DNA of 64,000 bases from assembly GCF_900108315.1 (NCBI RefSeq), contig NZ_FNVB01000015.1, positions 1 to 64,000 on the forward strand, read 5' to 3'. Source of the stretch: Saccharopolyspora kobensis (GTDB lineage: Bacteria > Actinomycetota > Actinomycetes > Mycobacteriales > Pseudonocardiaceae). The notes beneath the pieces were generated by a model. The model searched no databases and was not told where the DNA came from. It saw only the letters and a program-made list of their open reading frames with translations. The position numbers were made by a program, and so were the translations under genes. Positions 50,358-57,488 of the stretch are shown here, piece after piece (position 1 is the first letter of the stretch; every line of letters begins with the position of its first letter).

Positions 50358-51455
50358 ATGAGCCACGAGGCGCTGCGCGCCACGCTGGCCCGCCTGGCAC
50401 CCGGTACCGCCCTGCGCGACGGCCTGGAGCGCATCCTGCGCGGCCGCACGGGCGGGCTGATCGTGCTCGGCTACGACCCGGCCGTGGAGGCGCTCTGCGA
50501 CGGCGGCTTCCGGCTGGACATCGAGTTCAGCGCCACCCGGCTGCGCGAGCTGTCGAAGATGGACGGCGCGGTGGTGCTGTCCACCGACGCCCGGCGGATC
50601 ATGCGGGCCAACGTGCACCTGGTGCCCGACGCGAGCACGCCCACCGAGGAGTCCGGCACGCGGCACCGCACGGCGGAGCGCACCGCGATCCAGACCGGCT
50701 ACCCGGTGGTGTCGGTGAGCCAGTCGATGAGCATCATCAGCGTCTACACGCAGGGCCACCGGCACGTGCTGATCGGCTCGCCGGAGATCCTCTCCCGCGC
50801 GAACCAGGCGCTGGCCACGCTGGAGCGCTACACCGCGCGGCTGGCCGAGGTCGCGCAGGCGCTGTCGGCGCTGGAGATCGAGGACTACGTGACGCTGCGC
50901 GACGCGATGACGGTCGTGCAGCGGATGGAGATGGTGCGGCGGATCGCCGACGAGATCGAGGGCGACGTGGTCGAGCTCGGCGTGGACGGCAGGCTGATCG
51001 AGCTGCAGCTCGACGAGCTGGTCGGCCCGCTGCGCGGCACCCGCGCCGAGCGCGACGGCACCGACCTGGATCGCGAGCTGATCGTGCAGGAGTACCTGCC
51101 CACCAGCGGCGCGATGCCGACGTCGGAGCAGGTGGAAGCGGCCCTGCACAAGCTCGACGCGACCGAGCTGCTGGACCTGACCGCGATCGCCGCCGCCTTC
51201 GGCTACCCGGACTCGCCGGAAGCCCTGGACCAGCACCTGAGCCCGCGCGGCTACCGCCTGCTGGCCCGGGTGCCGCGGCTTCCGGCGATCGCTCGGCGGC
51301 GGCTGGTGGAGCACTTCGGGTCGCTGCAGCGGCTGCTGGCGGCGTCGGTGGACGAGCTGGGCGAGGTGGAGGGGCTCGGCGACGCCAAGGCCCGGCTGGT
51401 CCGCGAAGGCCTGTCCCGGCTGGCCGAATCGTCCATCGTGGACCCGTTCGCCTGA
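50358..51455 (+). CDS. disA: Diadenylate cyclase DisA (DNA integrity scanning protein)
   Basis: 365 residues. The N-terminal DAC domain carries the DGA motif (KMDGAVVLS, 68-76) and the RHR motif (GTRHRTAER, 100-108), both required for making c-di-AMP from two ATP. A helical linker follows, and the C-terminal helix-hairpin-helix domain (EHFGSLQRLLAASVDELGEV) binds branched DNA. It couples DNA damage sensing to c-di-AMP signalling. ATG at 50358 is two bases after the radA stop. Confidence 0.97.
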   Translation: MSHEALRATLARLAPGTALRDGLERILRGRTGGLIVLGYDPAVEALCDGGFRLDIEFSATRLRELSKMDGAVVLSTDARRIMRANVHLVPDASTPTEESGTRHRTAERTAIQTGYPVVSVSQSMSIISVYTQGHRHVLIGSPEILSRANQALATLERYTARLAEVAQALSALEIEDYVTLRDAMTVVQRMEMVRRIADEIEGDVVELGVDGRLIELQLDELVGPLRGTRAERDGTDLDRELIVQEYLPTSGAMPTSEQVEAALHKLDATELLDLTAIAAAFGYPDSPEALDQHLSPRGYRLLARVPRLPAIARRRLVEHFGSLQRLLAASVDELGEVEGLGDAKARLVREGLSRLAESSIVDPFA

Positions 51456-51497
51456 AAGCGCTGTCGGCGTGGCCGTCCGCGATCGACCACCTGGGGC

Positions 51498-51580
51498 TGG
51501 CGAGGACGGCCCGCCGCGCGTTCGTACATCAGGAGAGCCCGGGGAAGCGCTCAGGTTCCGCCAAGCGACCACGAACAAGC
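51498..51580 (+). repeat. Dispersed intergenic repeat, copy 4 (diverged)
   Basis: Shares GGCGAGGACGGCCCGC, GAGAGCCCGGGGA and GCTCAGGTTCCGCCA with the other copies, but lacks the last block. It lies between the convergent disA and Rv3587c-like genes. Confidence 0.5.
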
Positions 51581-51592
51581 CCTGCGAGCGGA

Positions 51593-52174
51593 TCAGGGCG
51601 TCAGGCGGAACTCGACCGGGGCGCTGTTGAGCGACGCGAGCCTGGCCACCAGCCGGTACAGGCCCTCGGTGGCCTTGGCCTGGTCGGGGCCGCAGTCCGG
51701 AGTGGACGTCAGGCCGGACCACTCGACGTCGTTGCGGACCGACTGGCCGGGCTGCAGCAGCGGCTGCTCGTTGGTCGACTCCGCGTAGCAGTCGTTGCTG
51801 GACCACACGTGCTTGCCCGCCTGCGAGGTCACGGTCAGCTCGCGCAGCATGCGGTTGGTGTCGCGCACGCAGGGGCGGTCGCCCGCGTTGGTGATCACGA
51901 TGCTCATCGGAACCTTGTCGCCGGCCCGGAACTCGGGTCGGGCGACCTCCGCGACCACCCGGACCGCCTCGTCCGGGCACTGCGGCGGCGGCTCGTCGGC
52001 CGCGATCGCGACCGGCGCGGCCGGCGGCGCGGCCTGCGGCTGCGGCGTCGATCCGCTCACGAGCAGCACCGCGCCCCAGGCGACCAGTGCGACCGCGAGC
52101 AGGACCGCGGCGATCGCCACCACGCGGCGACGCCAGTACACGGCTGGCGGCAACGGCCCGTTCGGATCTAGCAC
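51593..52174 (-). CDS. Conserved membrane-anchored protein (Rv3587c-like)
   Basis: 193 residues. The start LDPNGPLPPAVYWRRRVVAI, with P-x-x-VYWRRR, precedes a membrane helix (VVAIAAVLLAVALVAWGAVLL). A Pro-rich linker and an extracytoplasmic beta-rich domain follow, with two conserved Cys pairs suggested by PPQCPDE, DRPCVRDTN, SNDCYAES and TPDCGPD. The motif and place between disA and mutY match Rv3587c of M. tuberculosis. Function is unknown. The carbonic anhydrase gene found beside it in mycobacteria is absent here. Confidence 0.82.
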   Translation of the reverse strand: MLDPNGPLPPAVYWRRRVVAIAAVLLAVALVAWGAVLLVSGSTPQPQAAPPAAPVAIAADEPPPQCPDEAVRVVAEVARPEFRAGDKVPMSIVITNAGDRPCVRDTNRMLRELTVTSQAGKHVWSSNDCYAESTNEQPLLQPGQSVRNDVEWSGLTSTPDCGPDQAKATEGLYRLVARLASLNSAPVEFRLTP

Positions 52175-52289
52175 GGATCGACAGTAACGCGGCGACTACT
52201 CCGAACGGCGCTGCCGATGATCACCTGATCGGGTGCAAATCAGCGAATCCACCCCCACCGCACCGCAACCACCCGGCCGAGCGAGCCGC

Positions 52290-52349
52290 GTCAGTTTCTC
52301 GCGAAATCGACGCTCACCCGGGTGATGGTCAATTTCGTGCGAAATTGGC
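52290..52349. repeat. 60-bp imperfect palindrome upstream of mutY
   Basis: Two 30-bp arms meet at CACCC|GGGTG, matching at about 23 of 30 positions. The right arm contains its own small palindrome CAATTTCG-TG-CGAAATTG. It is unlike the two 44-bp families in sequence. It lies in the 318-bp divergent gap before mutY, which otherwise shows no gene. Confidence 0.7.
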
Positions 52350-52492
52350 ACCTCCTCGCCGTCGTGGCGGTGTTCGCGCTGGTGGTCAAGGCTGTGTTCG
52401 TTCGAGGTCGTGGTGGCTGGAGGATTACTGCGCGTGTCGGTTCGGGCGTGGTTCTTCGCTGGATCCGGGGGCCTGGCAGGATCGGCAGTGCC

Positions 52493-53398
52493 ATGAAGAC
52501 CTCCGCCGCGAATCCCGTCGTCCCACCGCTGAACCCGGTCGAGCTGATCGACTGGTTCGCCGCCACCGCCCGCCCGCTGCCGTGGCGCGCACCCGGCGTC
52601 ACGGGCTGGGGCGTGCTGGTCAGCGAGACGATGTTGCAGCAGACCCCGGTCAACCGGGTCCAGCCGATCTGGGAGGAGTGGATGCGGCGCTGGCCGCTGC
52701 CCTCCGACCTGGCCGCGGAGTCCCAGGGCGAGGTGCTGCGCGCGTGGGGCAAGCTCGGCTACCCGCGCCGCGCGCTGCGCCTGCACGAGGCCGCCGCGAC
52801 CATCGCGGCCGAGCACGGCGACGTCGTCCCGTCGGACGTGGACACCCTGCTCGCCCTGCCGGGCGTCGGCGCCTACACCGCCCGCGCGGTGGCCGCCTTC
52901 GCCTACGGCAAGCGCGCTCCCGTGGTCGACACGAACGTGCGGCGCGTGGTGGCGCGAGCCGTGCACGGCGCGGGCGATGCCGGGCCGCCGTCGACGAAGC
53001 GGGATCTCAACGACGTCGACGTCCTGCTGCCGGACGACGACGCCTCCGCGGCGAAGCTCTCCGCCGCGCTGATGGAGCTCGGGCAGGTCGTGTGCACGGT
53101 GCGCTCGCCGCTGTGCGAGTCGTGCCCGATCGCGCACGACTGCGCCTGGCAGCACGCCGGGCGACCGGCCTACGCGGGCCCGCCGAAGAAGGTGCAGAAG
53201 TTCGCGGGCACCGACCGCCAGGTGCGCGGCAAGCTGCTCGACGTGCTGCGTGGCTCGACCGGCCCGGTGCTGCGCGAGCAGCTGGACGCGGTGTGGTCCG
53301 ACGCCGGGCAGCGCGACCGCTGCCTGGACTCGCTGCTGGTCGACGGGCTCGTCGAGCAGACCGACGACGGCCGCTTCGCGCTGCCCGGAGAGCACTGA
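52493..53398 (+). CDS. mutY: A/G-specific adenine glycosylase MutY
   Basis: 301 residues. The catalytic Glu45 is in VSETMLQQT. The helix-hairpin-helix is LLALPGVGAYTARAV with Asp146 in VVDTNVRR. The [4Fe-4S] cluster ligands are Cys201, Cys208, Cys211 and Cys217 (C-x6-C-x2-C-x5-C). It removes adenine opposite 8-oxoguanine. The C-terminal extension is short, as in other actinobacterial homologues. ATG at 52493 is used because homology begins there; the upstream frame crosses a palindrome. The stop overlaps the next ATG. Confidence 0.95.
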   Translation: MKTSAANPVVPPLNPVELIDWFAATARPLPWRAPGVTGWGVLVSETMLQQTPVNRVQPIWEEWMRRWPLPSDLAAESQGEVLRAWGKLGYPRRALRLHEAAATIAAEHGDVVPSDVDTLLALPGVGAYTARAVAAFAYGKRAPVVDTNVRRVVARAVHGAGDAGPPSTKRDLNDVDVLLPDDDASAAKLSAALMELGQVVCTVRSPLCESCPIAHDCAWQHAGRPAYAGPPKKVQKFAGTDRQVRGKLLDVLRGSTGPVLREQLDAVWSDAGQRDRCLDSLLVDGLVEQTDDGRFALPGEH

Positions 53399-53913
53399 TG
53401 GCGCACGCGCTGGTGTTCTTCTTCGACGACCGCACCGAGTCGGAGATCCGCGGCCTGTGGCAGCGGCTGGACGACGCGGGCGTGCCGAGCCCGGCGGGCA
53501 AGCACCGACCGCACGTGACCTTGGCAGCGGCGGGGAGCATCCCGCCCGCCGCCCGCAAGGCGGTGCGCGCCGAGCTGGAGCTGCTGTCCGTCCCGGACCT
53601 CTGGCTGCACACGCTCGGCACGTTCCCCGGCGAGGAGCGGAAGCTGCTGCTGGGAGCGGTGGTGGACGCCGAGCTGCTGGCGGTGCACTCCGCGGTGCAC
53701 GACGCGCTGGCGGGCCGGGTGCAGAACCCGTCGGCCTACTACTTCCCGGGTGCCTGGATCCCGCACTGCACCCTGGCCCAGGGCATCACCGACGACCAGC
53801 TCGCAACGGGTTTCCGCGCGCTCCAGCCGCCGACCGCCGTCCGCGCCGCGATCAGCGAAGTCGCGATCGTCGACACCCGAACCGGGGAATCCGAGACCGT
53901 CCTGCCCCGCTGA
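53398..53913 (+). CDS. 2'-5' RNA ligase/2H phosphoesterase family protein
   Basis: A 171-residue 2H phosphoesterase with both signature motifs: HVTLAAAG (residues ~40-47) and HCTLAQG (~122-128). It starts HALVFFFDDRTESEIR. Family members cleave or join 2'-5' or cyclic phosphodiester bonds in RNA or nucleotides; the substrate here is unknown. Its ATG overlaps the mutY stop (TGATG), so the two are coupled. Confidence 0.88.
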   Translation: MAHALVFFFDDRTESEIRGLWQRLDDAGVPSPAGKHRPHVTLAAAGSIPPAARKAVRAELELLSVPDLWLHTLGTFPGEERKLLLGAVVDAELLAVHSAVHDALAGRVQNPSAYYFPGAWIPHCTLAQGITDDQLATGFRALQPPTAVRAAISEVAIVDTRTGESETVLPR

Positions 53914-53928
53914 GCGCCCGGCGACCAC

Positions 53929-53972
53929 GCAATTTCAATTGAAATTGGACGTCTAATTTCAATTGAAATTGC
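53929..53972. repeat. 44-bp A+T-rich palindromic element, copy 5
   Basis: Perfect arms, GCAATTTCAATTGAAATT with its complement, around GGACGTCT. It lies 16 bp after the 2H-phosphoesterase stop. Confidence 0.9.
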
Positions 53973-53987
53973 ACAACCACCGACACG

Positions 53988-54020
53988 CCGACGGCGCGTT
54001 GGGTCCCGACACGCCGTCGG
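53988..54020. repeat. CGGCGTGTCG hairpin, copy 3
   Basis: CCGACGGCGCGTTGGG and CCCGACACGCCGTCGG arms with mismatches and almost no loop. CGACACGCCG also occurs just before it (53981-53990). It sits between two 44-bp palindromes, as at 17759. Confidence 0.65.
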
Positions 54021-54023
54021 ACC

Positions 54024-54067
54024 GCAATTTCCATTGAAATCGACGATGTGATTTCCATTGAAATTGC
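54024..54067. repeat. 44-bp A+T-rich palindromic element, copy 6
   Basis: Left arm GCAATTTCCATTGAAATC, core GACGATGT, right arm GATTTCCATTGAAATTGC. The CCATTG variant appears on both arms, as in copy 4. Confidence 0.88.
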
Positions 54068-54079
54068 GGGGTCGTGGTC

Positions 54080-54260
54080 GGCGGAGTGGCGGAGGCGCCG
54101 CGGGGGCCGGTCGGGTCGGGAGGGCCCGGGTGGCTCGGTCGGGTCGGGAGGGTCCGGGTGGGCTCGGTCGGGTCGGGAGGGCACGGTCGGGTCGGGAGGG
54201 CACGGTCGGGTCGGGAGGGGGCACGGGTGGGTCGGGAGGGATCGGGTGGGTCGGGCATTT
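54080..54260 (+). repeat. G-rich tandem array (GGTCGGGTCGGGAGGG units)
   Basis: About nine imperfect units built from GGTCGGGTCGGGAGGG and GGGTGGGTC variants give a strongly strand-asymmetric G-rich tract 95-270 bp upstream of the degenerate ABC gene. Runs of three or more G at short intervals could form G-quadruplexes. It is judged non-coding. Confidence 0.8.
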
Positions 54261-54353
54261 GGTCCTTAGTGGACTTTCTTCTCGATCACGAGTTGCCGAG
54301 TTGCTGGTGACGGGCCACTTTGGATCAGCACCTCGCACCCGGTAGGAGGACGC

Positions 54354-55034
54354 ATGGACGTCGACGGCGTGAGCATCCTCGGCCGCGGGATCGCGGCCAA
54401 GGGACCGGAGGGCGTCGTGTTCGCCAACCTCGACCTGCAGGTCTCCGCCGGGGCGCTCGCCGTGATCGCCGGTCCTTCCGGGACCGGGCGCACCTCGCTG
54501 CTGCTCGCGCTGTCCGGCCGGTTGCCGCTGATCACGGGCTACCTGGACGTCTCCGGGCACGTGCTGCCCGCCCAGGCGAAGGCGGTGCGGCAGCTGATCC
54601 GCCCGGCTCGGCTGCGGCCGGGTTACGAGCTGGAGGAGAAGCACCGGGTGCGGGAGGCGATCCTCGAGCGCCGCCTGATCAGCGGCGCTTCCGATCGCTC
54701 CATCGACGCCGCGCTCGACCTCCTCGGCCTGGCCCCCGACCGGTCCGCGCTGATCGACGAGCTGCACCCGGCCGACCGGCTGCTGCTCGCGGTGGCGCTG
54801 GCGATCGCGCCCTCGCCCGCCGGGATCCTGGTCGACGACGTCGACGTCGGCCTGCCGCTGCCGTCGCGGGCGCGGGTGTGGGCGGCGCTGCACGAGGTGA
54901 CCCGGACCGGGATGACGGTGCTGGCCAGCGCCGCCGACGCGCCGTCGGGAGACGTCGAGGTGATCCACCTCCCCGCGCGCGAGCAGGACTGGCCCACCGA
55001 TGTGCTCGACCTGCTGGAGGAGGACACGCCGTGA
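54354..55034 (+). CDS. Degenerate ABC-type ATP-binding protein
   Basis: 226 residues with the overall length and order of an ABC ATPase domain but poor motifs. Walker A is GPSGTGRTSL, with Arg46 replacing the invariant Lys. No LSGGQ is found; the position is taken by DELHPADRLLLAVALAI. Walker B is GILVDDVDVGL, without the usual DEP. No clear Q-loop or switch His is seen. It may bind nucleotide weakly or act structurally. It is translationally coupled to the YhgE/Pip-type permease gene that follows (GTGA overlap), so it probably belongs to that transporter. Confidence 0.8.
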   Translation: MDVDGVSILGRGIAAKGPEGVVFANLDLQVSAGALAVIAGPSGTGRTSLLLALSGRLPLITGYLDVSGHVLPAQAKAVRQLIRPARLRPGYELEEKHRVREAILERRLISGASDRSIDAALDLLGLAPDRSALIDELHPADRLLLAVALAIAPSPAGILVDDVDVGLPLPSRARVWAALHEVTRTGMTVLASAADAPSGDVEVIHLPAREQDWPTDVLDLLEEDTP

Positions 55035-56971
55035 AAGCGTTCACCCTGGCCTGGCTGGAGCTGCGGCGCTTCCGCGGACCGCTGCGCCGCCTCGTGCCGC
55101 TGGTGCTGGTGCTGGTCCCGCTGCTGTACGGCTCGCTGTACCTGTGGTCGAACTGGGATCCCTACGGCAAGTTGGGCCAGGTCCCGGTCGCGGTGGTGAA
55201 CTCCGACCTGCCGGTGGACAGCCGCGGCGAGCACATCAACGCCGGTGAGCAGTTCGTCCAGCAGATCAAGGCGACCGACACCTTCGACTGGCACTTCGTG
55301 GACGCCGCCGACGCGCGGCGCGGGCTGGCCGAGGGCACCTACTACTTCACCATCGAGGTGCCGTCGGACTTCAGCGCGCGGCTGGCCACGGCGGCGGATC
55401 GCAACCCGGAGCGGGCGGCGCTGCACATCGTCAAGAACGACGCCAACGGCTTCATCGTCGGGATCATGGCCGACACGGTGAAGACCGAGCTGCAGAACCA
55501 GATCAACGCGGCCGCGCACGCCACCTACGCCCGCGCGCTCTACGGCGAGCTGGACCAGGCGCGGCAGAAGTTGCAGCTGGCGTCGGAGGCGTCCAAGCAG
55601 CTGGTCGAGGGCACCGAGCTGAGCAAGCAGGGCACCGCCGCGCTCACCACCGGGCTCAACGGCGTGCGCGACGGCACCGGCGAGATCACCCGAGGCGTGC
55701 AGAGCATCGCCGACGCGAGCGCCCAGCTCGACCAGCAGCTGAGGGCCATCACCGACTTCACCGCCGAACGGCTGCCCGGAGCGGTGAACGCGCTGGTCAA
55801 CGCGAGCAACGTCGCGGTCAACAGCCTGAGCGCGATCAAGACCACCACCGGGTTCCTCAACCAGCGGGCCGCCGAGGGCCGCGCGGCCGTCGAGGAGCTC
55901 GGCGAGAAGCACCCCGACATCGCGCAGGACTCCGTCTACCAGCGCGCGCTGGACATCTCCCGCAAGCTCGCCGACTCGTCGGCCACGGCCGACGGCGATG
56001 CGCAGAAAGCGCTGGCCACCGCGCAGGACGCCAACCGCCAAGCGCTCGCGCTGCAGAACAACCTCGGCCCGCTGCAGAACCAGGTCCGCGCGATCACCGC
56101 ACCGGCCGACACGCTGCGCGCGGGCACGGCGGAGCTGGCCGGTGGTGGTCTCGGCATCACCAACGGGCTGAACACGCTGGCCGCGAGCAGCGGCGTGCTG
56201 CACACCGGCGCCGGGCAGCTCAACGACGGCGCCAGGTCCCTGCAGGGGCTGGTCGACGACACGCTGGGCAAGATCCCGCCGACGAACCCGACCGAGGTCG
56301 CGCAGGCCGCCGACGTGCTGGGCTCGCCGACCGAGATCCACGTGGAGAACATCAACCCGGCGCACGTCTACGGGCGCGGGCTGGCACCGTTCTTCTTCGC
56401 CATCGCGCTGTGGGTGTTCGGCCTGTTCGCGTACCTGCTGCTCAAGCCGGTGAACCAGCGGGCGATGGCGGACCGGGTCAACGCGTGGACGATCGCGCTG
56501 GCCGGGTTCCTGCCCGCCGCGGCGCTGGGCGTGCTCGGCGGGCTGGTGCTGTACGCGGTGGTCGACTTCGGGCTGGGCCTGGACCCGGTGCACCTGTGGT
56601 GGACGCTCGGGCTGGTCTCGCTGGCCGCGCTCGCGTTCGTGGCGATAGACCACTTCCTGCGCACCGCGCTGGGTGCGGTCGGCGACCTGCTGTCGCTGGT
56701 GCTGCTGATCATCCAGCTCACCGCCTCCGGCGGGCTGTACCCGATGGAGACCGCTCCGGCGCCGTTCCAGGCGGTGCACCCGTTCCTGCCGATGAGCTAC
56801 CTGGTCGACGGGCTGCGGGTGACGATCTCCGGCGGCGAGGTCCAGCACCTGCTCGAGGACGCCGTGGTGCTCGGCGGATTCCTGGTGGTCTTCCTGCTGC
56901 TGACCACGCTGGTCGTGCAGAAGCAGCGCACCTGGTCGGTGGCCCGCCTGCATCCGCAGATCGAGCTTTGA
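55031..56971 (+). CDS. YhgE/Pip-family ABC-2-type membrane protein
   Basis: 646 residues. One membrane helix near the N-terminus (RLVPLVLVLVPLLYGSLYLW) is followed by the family signature PVAVVNSDLPV. An extracytoplasmic region of ~350 residues is rich in coiled-coil Ala/Gln/Leu helices. Five or six C-terminal helices carry the ABC-2 motif (LVLLIIQLTASGGLYPMETAP, FLPMSYLVDGLR). This is the YhgE/Pip (phage infection protein/ESX EsaA-like) family, proposed to export or scaffold envelope components. The substrate is unknown. GTG at 55031 overlaps the ATPase stop. Confidence 0.88.
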   Translation: MKAFTLAWLELRRFRGPLRRLVPLVLVLVPLLYGSLYLWSNWDPYGKLGQVPVAVVNSDLPVDSRGEHINAGEQFVQQIKATDTFDWHFVDAADARRGLAEGTYYFTIEVPSDFSARLATAADRNPERAALHIVKNDANGFIVGIMADTVKTELQNQINAAAHATYARALYGELDQARQKLQLASEASKQLVEGTELSKQGTAALTTGLNGVRDGTGEITRGVQSIADASAQLDQQLRAITDFTAERLPGAVNALVNASNVAVNSLSAIKTTTGFLNQRAAEGRAAVEELGEKHPDIAQDSVYQRALDISRKLADSSATADGDAQKALATAQDANRQALALQNNLGPLQNQVRAITAPADTLRAGTAELAGGGLGITNGLNTLAASSGVLHTGAGQLNDGARSLQGLVDDTLGKIPPTNPTEVAQAADVLGSPTEIHVENINPAHVYGRGLAPFFFAIALWVFGLFAYLLLKPVNQRAMADRVNAWTIALAGFLPAAALGVLGGLVLYAVVDFGLGLDPVHLWWTLGLVSLAALAFVAIDHFLRTALGAVGDLLSLVLLIIQLTASGGLYPMETAPAPFQAVHPFLPMSYLVDGLRVTISGGEVQHLLEDAVVLGGFLVVFLLLTTLVVQKQRTWSVARLHPQIEL

Positions 56972-56987
56972 GCCTGCTCCCGGGCTC

Positions 56988-57050
56988 GTTCTGCGTAGCG
57001 GTGCGGGCTGCGACGGTGGGCCGAACGCCTCCGGCGCTTCAAAGGACGAA
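56988..57050 (-). repeat. Possible fifth, reversed and diverged copy of the dispersed intergenic repeat
   Basis: TTCTGCGTAGCGGTGCGGGCTGCG resembles the complement of the repeat's last block (TGCGCGGCGGTGCGGGTGGCGG at 9480-9500). Similarity fades after about 25 bp, so membership is doubtful. Confidence 0.3.
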
Positions 57051-57102
57051 GACCGAGTTGCCGAGGTCGCCGATCGCCCTTCCGGGCTCGTAGTCTGGCT
57101 AC

Positions 57103-57411
57103 ATGGCTGTTGTGAAGATCAATGCGATCGAGGTTCCCGAAGGTGCTGGTCCGGAACTGGAGAAGCGGTTCGCTTCGCGGCACGGCTCGGTGGACAGCGC
57201 GCCGGGCTTCCTCGGGTTCGAGCTGCTGCGCCCGGTGAAGGGCGACAACCGCTACTTCGTCTACACGAAGTGGGAGTCCGAGGAGGCGTTCCAGGCCTGG
57301 GCGTCGGGCCCGGCGAAGGCCGCGCACGCCGGTGAGGCGAAGAACCCGGTCGCCTCCGGGTCCAGCCTGCTCGAGTTCGAGCTGGTCCAGGAGTCCTACC
57401 CGGAGAAGTGA
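57103..57411 (+). CDS. mhuD: Heme-degrading monooxygenase MhuD
   Basis: A 102-residue ferredoxin-like ABM-fold protein closely resembling mycobacterial MhuD (Rv3592). It starts VVKINAIEVPEG and contains PGFLGFELLRPVKGDNRYFV and WESEEAFQAWASGPA. The residues used by MhuD, Asn7, Trp66 and the heme ligand His75, are all at the same positions here. MhuD cleaves heme to mycobilin without releasing CO and frees iron. It is monocistronic, and no heme transporter is adjacent. Confidence 0.92.
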   Translation: MAVVKINAIEVPEGAGPELEKRFASRHGSVDSAPGFLGFELLRPVKGDNRYFVYTKWESEEAFQAWASGPAKAAHAGEAKNPVASGSSLLEFELVQESYPEK

Positions 57412-57416
57412 TCCGG

Positions 57417-57460
57417 TCGTGAGCGTTTTGGGGTGTCAGAGCGCCCCAAAACGCTCACGG
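57417..57460. repeat. 44-bp GTGAGCG hairpin element, copy 6
   Basis: Arm TCGTGAGCGTTTTGGGGTG, loop TCAGAG, right arm CGCCCCAAAACGCTCACGG. It lies between the convergent mhuD and EEP genes, starting five bases after the mhuD stop. Confidence 0.9.
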
Positions 57461-57488
57461 ACCCCGTCCCCGGCGCGAGGGTTCCGCC

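Noticed and set aside
52322..52492. 57-residue N-terminal extension of MutY
   Set aside because: It would begin inside a palindrome and add a membrane-like segment foreign to MutY. The ATG at 52493 agrees with the family.
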